Position numbers and translations under genes: made by a program. Below are positions 11,735-21,640 of a stretch of DNA of 64,000 nt, piece by piece; position 1 is the first letter of the stretch; every line of letters starts with the position of its first letter. Under the pieces are notes generated by a model, which saw only the letters and a program-made list of their open reading frames with translations, made no database searches and was not told where the DNA came from. Origin of the DNA: Atherix ibis (lineage: Eukaryota > Arthropoda > Insecta > Diptera > Athericidae); NCBI GenBank assembly GCA_958298945.1, contig OY282610.1, positions 32,681,667 through 32,745,666 on the forward strand, written 5' to 3'.

Positions 11735-12035
11735 ATTAGTTATAACAGTAAATTATTGAAAACAGTACAGAAGCCCATATGGACGTATGAACTTGAGCAT
11801 TGGGGTATAACCACGCCCTCTAAAACCCACCGAATACAATTCTTACAGTTAACAATCCTTCATAAAATTGCCAACGTTCCTTTCTATATTCATTATAGTG
11901 TGATTCATTAACGTTACAATAAATTCCATGCCCTCTTATCCGGGCATCTTAGCCCTTCTGTGAACCAACTAGTCTATCTGAATCCATCGATCTATGAACA
12001 ATTGCACGTGCTCAATCTACAATATATAAATTATA
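11735..12035 (+). pseudogene. Jockey-like LINE reverse transcriptase C-terminal (thumb) fragment
   Basis: The forward translation reads LLKTVQKPIWTYELEHWGI, then THRIQFLQLTILHKIANVPF. After a stop and frame change it reads KFHALLSGHLSPSVNQLV. In Jockey-type LINEs the C-terminal part runs LYKxxLKPIWTYGIxLWG...SNxxRIQxxQxxxLRxIxNAPxYV, then FHxxLxxHxNPLVNQL. The match in order and spacing is good. The relic ends where a second LINE relic on the other strand begins, about 12035. Confidence 0.75.
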
Positions 12036-12320
12036 TTTTTTGAGCCCATAAATGGAGCCAATATGGACTTTTCGAGTAAGATTTTTCTTATCCATACAAA
12101 TTAAGTGTCCTGCCGAATAAAGCCTATTGAGCTTAATTTTATCCTCAATCGGGTGATCGCAGTAACGTTTCAGGATCTCGTCATTAAAAAGGATCTGGAA
12201 TTATCTCAAAATTTTTCGAAGAATTCTCCTCTTAAACACAGGCAAGAGTTAGCAAAACTAGTATCCTGTACTCGAGCAGTATCTTCAATGTTATGGTCAG
12301 ATTTTCAAACTTTTTTTTAA
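12036..12320 (-). pseudogene. LINE ORF C-terminal fragment (RLRW-GHL type)
   Basis: On the minus strand KLNRLYSAGHLICMDKKN and LTRKV resemble the LINE C-terminal segment RLRWxGHVxRMxxxRxPKRVL. A second copy of this segment lies at 27340-27640 with a better GRPSLQCTD tail. Frames are broken. It directly abuts mariner 12321-13586, and the TA at 12321 is the mariner target. Confidence 0.6.
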
Positions 12321-13586
12321 TACGAGGATCGTTCAATAAGTCCTTAGAAAATCCGAGAAATTGCGCTCGTAGTGTTGGTAAACGTTTTTTTTTGTAAGAC
12401 GCATTATCGACAGGAAAGCTGTCAAAATTTCAGCTCAATCCATAGCGTAGGTCAATTTCTATCGTCGATTAAAGTTAACGACTTTTATTTGTGCATAACA
12501 ATGGAAAAAAGCGAGTTTAGGGCTGTCATCAAACATCTCCATTTGAAAGGCTTAAGCCCGAAAGAAATCAAAGCCGAGTTGGATGCAGTTCATGGCACAT
12601 CTGCACCTGTGTTTGCGATGGTTTACAATTGGGTGAATGAATTTAAACGTGGCCGTTCATCCACAAAAGATGAACATCGTTCAGGACGCCCAGTTGAGGT
12701 GTCTACTCCTGAAATCATCGACAAAATCCACGATCTGATTTTGAACGATCGGCGAATTAAAGTGCGCGAATTAGTTGAGGCCACGGGCATATCACAAGGT
12801 ACAGTCGCTTCAATTTTGCATGAAAAATTGTCTGTGAAAAAAATTTCGGCAAGATGGGTGCCGCGTTTGCTCTCAGAGGAGAATAAGCGGAATCGTGTAG
12901 TGGACTCTGAGGCTATGTTGGCACTCTTGCATCGCAATCCTGCCGAATTCCTTCGTCGATATGTCACTGTGGACGAAACCTGGATACACTACTACACTCC
13001 AGAAACGAAGAGACAGTCATCACAGTGGATTTTCAAGGGTGAACGGGCTCCGAAGAAGGCAAAAACTGAACCATCGGCCGGTCTTTTGGGATTTGCAGGG
13101 CATCATTTTTATCGACTACTTGGAAAAAGGAAAAACAATAATAGGAGCGTATTACGCGTCATTATTGCAAGGGTTAAGCGAGGAAATCAAAGAGAAACGC
13201 CACCATCTGAAGAAGAAAAAATCCTCTTGCATCAGGACAATGCGCGTGTGCACACCTGCGCTGTTTCCATGGCCAAAATTGTGGAATTGAGAATGGAATT
13301 GTTGCAGCATCCCGCTTATTCACCAGATTTGGCCCCGAGTGACTATTTTCTTTTCCCCAATCTGAAGAAATGGCTTGGCGGACGACGGTTCACTTCCAAC
13401 GAGGACGTCATTGCTCAAACGGATGAGTATTTTGCAGAACTTCCTAAATCCTATTTTTTGGACGGGATAAAAATTTTTTAAAAACGGTTGGAAAAGTGTA
13501 TAGAGCTAAAAGGAGAATAAGTTTTTTTTTTTTAAAAAACAGTTTTTTTCCATCTTTTTCTAAGGACTTATTGAACGACCCTCGTA
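12321..13586 (+). mobile_element. Mariner (family 1), full-length with both TIRs
   Basis: The left end is TACGAGGATCGTTCAATAAG and the right end is its inverted partner, finishing at 13586. The similarity continues about 28 bp (CTTAGAAAA versus the subterminal TTTTTCTAAG). Length is 1266 bp with a 5' UTR of 180 bp. It inserted in or beside a LINE relic and is the best preserved of the five near-full-length copies. Confidence 0.95.
12501..13481 (+). pseudogene. Mariner transposase, one long frame with a shifted core
   Basis: 326 codons run from ATG 12501 (MEKSEFRAVIK) to an early TAA. The paired HTHs lie at about residues 5-50 and 85-112, WVPRLL at 119-124, D158 (TVDETW), D246 (HQDNA) and D281 (APSDY); 34 residues separate the last two, so the DD34D signature is kept. 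Residues about 194-241 are out of frame: 17 bases are missing after PSAG, and one missing A before ILLHQD restores the frame. Compared with 34473-34954, the FWDSQGIIFIDY core strand is destroyed. GAA to TAA at 13479 removes the last 20 or so residues. Confidence 0.93.
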
Positions 13587-14664
13587 TCATTAAGGTCTTC
13601 GAATTAATAAATTTTAAAAAGAAAAACTGTTTACTTTTGAATAATATCACATAAATAATTTTCTTGCAAAGACGAAAATAAAAACAAATTTAAGAAAATA
13701 ACACTTTCAAGGGACTATTAATTATATTTAAATAAATATAAATTTCGTAATTCTTTTAAAATAATTAATATACATTTTTGTTTTCTTTATTTTATAAATT
13801 AATGTAAAATTTTCAAAAACAATTAAAGTATTTTTCATAAATATGTGTATATAAATTCCTTTGAGACAATAAATGGGAATTCGTTGACTGTTGTTCTTGA
13901 AAATATGCTACAAAGATCAAAGTGAATTACTGCCAAAAGCTGCAAATTTGTAAATTTCCTCTTTATTAAAATATGTTAATGTAATATACTTAATTACATT
14001 CGTCTATTATCATTTAAGTTGTTCTCTAGAACATCTTAATTATCTGGTAAAATTCAAATGAATCTTCAAATTTTCTTAAACTCCCTTTTTTACCCTGTAA
14101 TCCATGGCGCTGACATATGCTGCTTTACTCCATTTAATTGTTGCCCATGTCATTAGTACAGTAGACAGGATATTTTCCAGTACGTAAACATTCAAAACTT
14201 GAATGTTCACATAAATTTACATCAATATTAAAATTTATTATTTGTTAAACTCTTTGTGAATTTTTAATGATCATAAGCTTAATGAAAACATTTTAATATA
14301 CATACGAAATATGGTTTTTTTTTTTTGAGAAGAAATTTATCCTTAAAATGAAGCATATTCTTTTATTAATTTGACGGTATTTTTAATTTTTAGTTTTAAA
14401 AACTATTTTTCCGTTGTTCTAGGTTGCACTTGTATGCGTTTTCGATTCTTAGCGAGAATTTTGATTCGACTGAAATTGATTTAAACCGTTAGATTACTTA
14501 ATGATTGATGGTTTATACACATTTTTTCGTATTTTTGTTAGTTTTTTTTAAACTTGCAAAACAGTCAACATATGTGAAGAAAAAGTGCACTTAAGATATT
14601 GTATGTTGTATGAGTTCCAAAAAGGGTAACAACACGATGGAGGCAAAAAAAAACTTTTGTGGTG
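13587..14664. other. AT-rich stretch, nothing recognised
   Basis: Only A/T-rich sequence with poly-T runs. The GC pocket at 14095-14170 has no readable protein. Confidence 0.4.
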
Positions 14665-15892
14665 TACCAGGTGTATAAGCTTAAATCCGCTGTTTGGTCA
14701 TAGATGGCATTAGTGAGCGTATTAAGCTACCATGGATACGCCATATTTTTTTTAAAAATAGTTTGACATCTGTCAACATCAATCAGTGCACATTGTCAGT
14801 AATTTTGTACAACAACATATATTTTTCGTTTGGTAATCATGTCTAGTTTCGTGCCAGAAAAAGAGCATATGCGGGAAGCTCTGCTTTTCTGCTTCAATTT
14901 GAAGAAATCAGCTACCGAATCGCAATGAATACTTATTGAGGCCTTTGGTGATCGTGCTTTATCAGAAACAACGTGCCAATATTGGTTTCGTCGGTTCAAA
15001 GACAACTTGTGGGACAAGAATCGTGAAAATTGGCCTAGGAAGGTTGAGGACCATCAATTGCAGGCTCTTTTCGATGAAGACGATACCCAATCGCAACAAA
15101 TGCTCGCGAAGCAATTGGGTGTTTCTCAACCATCCATTTCCATGTGTTTGCGTGCCATGGGGAAGATTGAAAAGATCGGAAAATGGGTGGCGCATGAATT
15201 GAATGATAGGCAGATGATGCGACGCAAAAATATATGCGAAATCTTGCTCGCTAGACAAAAAAAAAGCCGTTCCTGTATCGGTATTGTGACAGGCGATGAA
15301 AAGTGGAGACATGGTATTTCGAGAATACTAAACGCAAAAAATCGTGGGTTGATTCTGGCCAACCATCAACATCTTCCCCAAGACGAAATCGCTTCGGACG
15401 GAAGACGATGCTGTACGTTTGGTGGAATCAGAAGGGTATCGTCTACTATGAGATATAGAAACCTGGTGAAACGGTCAATTTCCACCGCTACCATCAACAA
15501 CTGATTAAATTGCATCATGCTCTGCGTTTAAAAAGGACGGATTATCAACAAAGACTTGACAAGCTGATTTTTGTCCACGACAACGCACCATCGCACACGT
15601 CAAAAATGGTCCGAAACTACTTGGAGACACTCAACTGTGAGGTGCTACCCCATCCCGGTTATTTACCAGACCTAGGCCCTTTTGACTACCACCTGGTTTC
15701 GTCGATAGGCCATGCGCTCGCTGAGCAGCACTTCGATTCTTACGAAGACGTCCGAAAATGGTTTGATGAGTGGTTTGCCTCGAAAGAGAAGGAATTTTTT
15801 TGGCGTGGTATCCACAAATTACCCGAGAGATGGGAAAAATATGTACCTAGCGAGGGCAAGTACATTGAATAAATTTGTTTTTGCTTTCTATG
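14665..15892 (+). mobile_element. Mos1-like mariner (family 5), 3' TIR lost
   Basis: The left TIR is TACCAGGTGTATAAGCTTAA at 14665, with the inward extension ATCCGCTGTTT. The sisters at 39069 and 26189 carry the same terminus. Similarity to their 3' UTR stops at TTGCTTTCTATGA (15892), so the 3' TIR is missing. A different mariner fragment begins at about 15955. Confidence 0.88.
14839..15872 (+). pseudogene. Mos1/mauritiana-like transposase
   Basis: ATG 14839 opens MSSFVPEKEHMREALLFCFN. TGA at 14926-14928 interrupts the first HTH. The frame later reads QALFDEDDTQSQ, VSQPSISMCLRAMGKIEKIG, WVAHEL and VTGDEKW (first D). It then shifts, so that the core strand (WWNQKG-type) is read out of frame up to about 15504. 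The last part is in frame: FVHDNAPSHTS (second D), VLPHPGYLPDLGPFDYH (third D with 34-residue spacing), and FFWRGIHKLPERWEKY. YSPDLAP has become YLPDLGP. There is a small deletion in the FKDGNFD block. Confidence 0.9.
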
Positions 15893-15954
15893 ATTCCACA
15901 AAAGTGGCTTTCAAGCTTGGAATTCATCAGACAACTACTTTAAAAAACATTTAA

Positions 15955-16260
15955 ATGCCTGGTTTTGTGTTGAAACTCTCTGTTTGGGTCCCATACGAAT
16001 TGAGCAAAAAAAATTTAATGGATCGAATTTCAAGATGTTCTTCAAATCTTGCTCGTCACAAAAGGGAACCGTTTTTGGACCGCTTGGTGACTGGTGATGA
16101 AAAATGGATAACTTATAAACATGTGGTAAGAAAAAGGGTACATGCTTACAAAGGGGAGATACCACCGACCACATCCAAAGTTGGCGGGCATCAAAAAAAA
16201 GTTATGTTGTGTTGTTGTTAAAGAAAGTTATGTTAAACGAGGACTAATTTTGCAGGGGGT
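15955..16260 (+). pseudogene. Hsmar1/cecropia-like mariner fragment
   Basis: The forward frame reads LKLSVWVPYELSKKNLMDRI, then PFLDRLVTGDEKWITYKHVV, then TTSKVGGHQKKVML. This matches the linker and first catalytic block of Hsmar1-type mariners (VWVPHELTxKNLMDRI...FLKRLVTGDEKWITYDN). It is a separate lineage from the element just upstream. No TIR is seen and it ends within the core. Confidence 0.8.
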
Positions 16261-16797
16261 TGGATAAAAGAGCAATTTAGAAATACACATTGGAAGTGAA
16301 AAACTACAATAATAAAGGAATTGACCAAATTAAAATACTCCAAAACTAAAGTCTGTTATTGAGATATAAATTAATTGCCAAATAGGCAGAAACTATAATA
16401 TGATAAGTGGTTTTTTAATAGATCTAGAAAATTTTCATAAATATTAAACGAGAGAAAAAGGCAAATCATTTTTAAGAGAAGCATTGAATTTTTTCTTGAG
16501 AGCAAGATAGATTATAGTGAAAATTGGAGTGTCTTCCAGGAAATTCTTAAGACTTTTCCAAATTGAAAATTGTTCTGTCTTTGAAAAAAAAATCCCTCCT
16601 TAAAGAAGATCTCACGAAGAAACGTGGCTGAAATTTGCACTACATCACACGAAAAAAAATACTGACTGAAAAGTGGTCTTTATTTCTAATGGACCAGATA
16701 AGTCTTGGTAAAATTGCAATGATTCATGCTAACTTAAAAATTTGGGCAAGGATTTTAAGTATTATTTCTCATTGATATGGTATCTTAAGCGTTATTT
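16261..16797. other. AT-rich stretch, nothing recognised
   Basis: A-rich sequence between two mariner relics. No long frame, repeat or TIR is seen. Confidence 0.4.
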
Positions 16798-17995
16798 TAC
16801 GAGGTACGTTCAATAAGTCCTTAGAAACTCCAAGAAATTGCGCTCGTAGTGTCGGTAAAGATTTTTCTTTTGTAAGCAGCATTATCGCCAGGAAATTTTA
16901 CCTCAATCCATAGCGTAGGTCAATTTCTATCGTCGATTAAAGTTAACGACATTTATTTGTGCATAAAATGGAAAAAAGCGAGTTTAGGGCTGTCATCAAA
17001 CATCTCCATTTGAAAGGCTTAAGCCCGAAAGAAATCAAAGCCAAGTTGGATGCAGTTCATGGCACATCTGCACCTGTGTTTGTGATGGTTTACAATTGGC
17101 TGAATGAATTTAAACGTGGCCGTTCATCCACAAGAGATGAACGTGGTTCAGGACGCTCAGTTGAGGTGTCTACTCCTGAAATCATCGACAAAATCCACGA
17201 TCTGATTTTGAACGATCGGCGAATTAAAGTGCGCGAATTAGTTGAGGCCACGGGCATACACAAGGTACAGTCGCTTTAATTTTGCATGAAAAATTATCTG
17301 TGAAAAAAATTTCGGCAAGATGAGTGCCGCGTTTGCTCTCAGAGGAGAATAAGCGCAATCGTGTAGTGGACTCTGAGGCTATGTTGGCACTCTTGCATCG
17401 CAATCCTGCCGAATTCCTTCGTCGATATGTCACTGTGGACGAAACCTGGATACACTACTACACTCCAGTAACGAAGAGTGGATTTTCAAGGATAAACGGG
17501 CTCCGAAGAAGGCAAAAACTGTACCATCGGCCGGCAAGGTGATGGCCACGGTCTTTTGGGATTCGCAGGGCATCATTTTTATCGACTACTTGGAAAAAGG
17601 AAAAACAATAAGAGGAAGAAGAAAAAAATTCTCTTGCATCAGGACAATGCGCGTGTGCACACCTGCGCTGTTTCCATGGCCAAAATTGTGGAATTGTTGC
17701 AGCATCCCGTTTATTCACCAGATTTGGCCCCGAGTGACTATTTTCTTTTCCCCAATTTGAAGAAATGGCTTGGCGGACGACGGTTCACTTCCAACGAGGA
17801 CGTCATTGCTCAAACGGATGAGTATTTTGCAGAACTTCCAAAATCCTATTTTTTTGACGGGATAAAAATTTTTGAAAAACGGTTGGAAAAGTGTAGAGAA
17901 CTAAAAGAAGATTATGTTGAAAAATAAAAAAATTTTTTTTTTAATAAACAGTTTTTTTCCATTTTTTTCTAAGGACTAATTGAGCGATCCTCGTA
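16798..17995 (+). mobile_element. Mariner (family 1), full-length but eroded
   Basis: The left end is TACGAGGTACGTTCAATAAG. The right end closes with TTGAGCGATCCTCGTA at 17995. UTRs match the other family-1 copies. At 1198 bp it is shorter than the 1266-bp copy because of internal deletions. Confidence 0.93.
16968..17927 (+). pseudogene. Mariner transposase with multiple lesions
   Basis: ATG 16968 (MEKSEFRAVIK). One base is missing at ATGI(S)Q in the second HTH. TGG to TGA destroys the Trp of WVPRLL. The first D survives in TVDETWIHYY. About 75 bases are missing before the second catalytic block (KTIRGRRKK). HQDNA and APSDY are both present, but a 12-base deletion (VELRMELL to VELL) reduces their spacing from 34 to 30 residues. 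The authentic C-terminus LKEDYVEK is retained. Confidence 0.9.
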
Positions 17996-19501
17996 TGTTA
18001 GCAAAATAACCGGCAATAAAGAACTATCAATTGCTGAAAAGTCAACTGAACAAAATAAGTAATGTAATATAATAAAGATGAAGGACTTTTGAATAGGATA
18101 ATGCACTAATATATACTTCAAAAATTATCAAAGAATCGTTCGACAAGAAAAATATTATTACTGTTTATACTTTGGCCGACACAATCTACTGATCTGAACT
18201 ACATCAAAAATTTATGAGGAATACTAATGAGAAAAATTTATGAAGGACGAATGCAGTACAAGGATACAAGATATATTTTTAACAATATATTTTTGAAAAA
18301 AACCAGTATAATTCGATTCGAAATCGTTTTACTATGATATAAAAATTGTATGTATTCAAATATTAATAGTTAAATTGAATTAACATATTTTACTCAATTG
18401 TGACTGTTAAAATATTGGTATTTTTATTGCAAATGGACCCAAACAGTTGTCGCACTGCAAGCAGTCATATTTTTAATAATATAATTATGAATAAAAAAAA
18501 AATTGTTATCCTTTTGATTAGTCTGAAATTTCCCAAAACTTGTAGACTTATCCTTTTACTTGCTTGCAGAAAAACTCTACACACACCAACATAATCTAAA
18601 ACGACAAAAAAAAATCTTAAAAATGACGTATGGGTCTAAAAAATTGTTGGACAATATATACATATATGTACTGAAAGGACTCTTTTATATTAGATAATAA
18701 AAAGTTCCATTTAAGTTGATATTTTTAAATCGGTATTAAAATTTATATGAAATTTTCCTGTTTTGACAAATCAGATAAAATTCATCGACTTCATGAATAG
18801 TAAAATATCTTTTGTTTTTCATAATCGAAATACATACGTCTCATCAATTTTTAAATATTGCCTATATATTTAACATAATTCCATCCTCTCTATTGATTTA
18901 TACAAGAAACTATAAGATTTGAATCGTTTGGACAAATATTGTACAGTCAACAATAATGTCTATTGAATTATTCAATAGTTCGAATAGAAAATAGGAAAAC
19001 GAAACATAAAGCCAGAAAGTGCGTTTGAAATATCAAAATAGTAGTCCTTGGTAATTTTTGAATTATGTTAACATTTCGGATATTTTATTCATTTACAAAA
19101 AAAATTTATATGTATGTTATATGGTATTTTGAATATTTTTATTTGCCTATGAATGTAGAGAAATTTTATTCTCCTTATTTGGAAGATAGTCCAACATTTC
19201 TTTTCATATGCAAATTCGATTAGTTTTGATTGGCAATAAATTTTATATTAGAAAATTACAATAACAGTAAAAATTTTACTAATATGAAATTGATGAAAAC
19301 ATATCTTTTTAAGAAAAAATACTATAAAAATCATTTGAATATGTAACCTTTAGGATTAAATAAAATATTGATAAGAAGATATTATTTATGAGTCCAATAT
19401 ACAGACTTGACCAAAACTAGTAGGTAGCCCAATAATATTTTTTATTAACTTTTTAATGAGCTTCAAAGGTTTTTTTATTACACTTTCTCTCTTGGCATAA
19501 A
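17996..19501. other. AT-rich stretch, nothing recognised
   Basis: No readable protein, RNA gene or array. The 64-codon frame at 18400 has low-complexity flanks and no known motif. Confidence 0.4.
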
Positions 19502-20745
19502 TACGAGAGTCATTCAACAAGTACTTAGCCTACAAAAGAAAAACGAAAATTTTGGAAAGGTGGCAATTTATTTTTCCACATAATCTCCTTCAAGCTTGAT
19601 AAACTTGGCCCAGCGATGCTCTAACTATTTTAACCCGTCCAAAATATACATTTTCTTGAGGGAAGCAAAATAGGCCTCCGTGGCGACGATGACCTCCTCA
19701 TTCGACCCAAATCTATTCCCGGCGAGTGATTTTTTCAGGTTTGGAAATAAAAAGTAGTCACAGGGGGCCAAATCTAGAGAGTACGGTGGATGGGGCAGCA
19801 ATTCGTAGCGGAATTCGACCAATTTGGCCATGGCGACGGCGGAGGTGTGAGCTGGCGCGTTGTCGTGGTGGAACAGCACTTTTTTCTTCGCAAAGCGGGG
19901 CCGCTTTTTCTTCAATTCGACGTCAAATCGGCCCAATAATTCAGCATAGTAGCGCCCCGTGATTGTTTTACCCTTCTCGAGGTAATCGATGTGGATCACA
20001 CCTTGTGGATCCCAGAAAACGGTGGCCATCACCTTTCCGGCCGATCGAACAGTCTTCGCCTTCTTCGGAGCACGTTCTCCGGGTGAAGTACACTATATCG
20101 ACTGTTCCTTGGTCTCTGGTGTGTACCAGTGAATCCATGTTTCGTCGACGGTCACGAAGCGACGCACGAACTCCGGCGTGAGCAAACGCGGCACCCATCG
20201 CGCCGACAGCTTTCTCATGCCCAGTTCTTCGCGTAGAATATGATGCACCGTTCCTACTGCGATGCCCACAGTCTCAGCTATCTCGTGAACCTTCAATCGA
20301 CGGTCTGCCAACACGAGATCGTGGACTTTTTTAACGTTTTTCTCCGTAGCAGCCGTTTTTGGGGCACCTGGGCGTGGCTCATCAAAAACCGACGTGCGGC
20401 CACGAACAAACTCGTTGAACCAATTCTTGACGGTCGCCATCGAAGGAGAAGAGTCACCATACACAGCATCAAAGCGATCTTTGATTTTGCTGCGCATTTT
20501 CCCTTCCAAAAACAAGAATCTAATCACCGAACGATATTGTTCTTTTTCCATTTTTGTGCAACCGACCGACACGCTCGCTTTCAAAAGCTCTCAAAACAAA
20601 ACTAATGAAGGTAATCGACTGAAACTTTGACCGTAGGCTACTAAAAAAATGTACTGCACGATGGTAAATTTCTTTTGTGACAGCAGTTCCATCGGGTGGT
20701 GAGGCTAAGTACATGTTGAATGACCCTCGTTGAATGACCCTCGTA
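19502..20745 (-). mobile_element. Mariner (family 2), full-length with both TIRs
   Basis: The left end is TACGAGAGTCATTCAACAAG followed by TACTTAGCC. The right end is the inverse, GGCTAAGTACATGTTGAATG then ACCCTCGT, with an extra duplicated TIR tip (see findings). The coding part is far richer in GC than its surroundings, suggesting a more recent arrival than most relics here. Confidence 0.93.
19568..20551 (-). pseudogene. Mariner transposase with two nonsense codons
   Basis: ATG at 20551 opens MEKEQYRSVIRFLFLEGK. The HTHs, GTVHHIL, WVPRLL and TVDETWIHWY (first D) follow in one frame. About 23 residues between RLLTP and FVRRF are missing in frame compared with the copy at 42795. TAG at 20090-20092 falls after KEQSI. 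The frame resumes with MATVFWDPQG, FHHDNAPAHTS (second D) and LAPCDYFLF (third D), with 34-residue spacing. AAG to TAG after LDGLK removes the last 18 or so residues. YSPDLAP reads YSLDLAP. Confidence 0.9.
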
Positions 20746-21335
20746 CAAGAAATGTCACAAACAGATGGCGATCATAAAAAGCTTAACCTGAGTTTAACAC
20801 TAGAGGGCTCTATTTTACAATGGGTTTACCAATTTTTTTATAAATGGACCTAAAATTGGTTATGTCAACATAATTAAACTGTAGCATTTTTCGGTTGAAC
20901 TGCAAAATTTAATTCCGTAAGTTCAAATACGTTTTATAATTGCGTTGTATATTTATAGTTGGCTATTAATTGGTAATTATAAAGGGTTGTTCAGTAAGTC
21001 TAAGTACTTATAGAAAACGTTTGTGAGTATCAAGTCTTTTTATTTTAGCAAGTTTGTTCCAGGTTAATCTACTATCTGGATAAGGTTCTAAATAACGCAT
21101 TTTGTTTTATTGTGGAATATGGCGAAGATTGAAAGTAATATGAGTACTTTTTTGCTCATTTAGCTTGTTCACTTGTTATCTTGTGATTGAAAATAATAAC
21201 AGCACGACTGTATGGCTGTATTATCTATATAATTGGCAATGATGGACTTAAAATCTAATACAAATAGATACTGATTTATGGGAATCCAGCTGAAATGTTT
21301 CAAAGGAAGCTGTATTAACTGAAATTTAAAATGAC
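20746..21335. other. AT-rich stretch with a mariner-like end
   Basis: At 20983 AAGGGTTGTTCAGTAAGTCT resembles a mariner 5' TIR, and an ATG at about 21119 opens MAKIE. No transposase follows, so I call it only TIR-like. The rest is unassigned. Confidence 0.3.
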
Positions 21336-21339
21336 GTTG

Positions 21340-21640
21340 GGAAGGATATGATTTTATACTATTATCATAAGCGAGTAAACATCATACGAAATATCAAAAG
21401 GCCATTAATCTTTTCTCTAAAGATAGGACGGAATATAATAAATAATGCGCTAATATTATTGGATTGTGTTGTGTTCAGATCGCAATCCAAATTGAAGATA
21501 AGGGTTAATTTTTTTCATTTTCTAGAAATCGATTGAGTCATTTTAAAAGTTTGATCAAAGAGTGGCAGAAGATTAATACATTTATGGAAAGATGGAGAAT
21601 GCATTGGCTTATTTATTATTTTGAGGTCATTTAAATAACT
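21340..21640 (-). pseudogene. Possible second Jockey-like RT fragment
   Basis: This stretch parallels 130-400 at the DNA level: AATAATG, TTGGATTGT, GTTCAGATC, CCAAATTG and GGGTTAATTTTTTTC in the same order. The minus translation keeps only hints (L-N-R-F-L-E, then S-S-I-W, then T-Q-H-N). It is more decayed than the first copy. Confidence 0.45.

Noticed and set aside
12623..12967. 114-codon minus frame (also seen at 33977-34297, 47002-47370, 57055-57390)
   Set aside because: It recurs only because it is the antisense of the conserved family-1 transposase; it is not an independent gene.
12501..13481. Intact, active transposase
   Set aside because: The frame is long and keeps all three Asp residues, but a 17-base deletion scrambles the core strand and the C-terminus is cut by a stop.
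20983..21130. Complete further mariner starting at AAGGGTTGTTCAGTAAG
   Set aside because: The terminus and an ATG look mariner-like, but no HTH or catalytic motif and no opposite TIR can be read.
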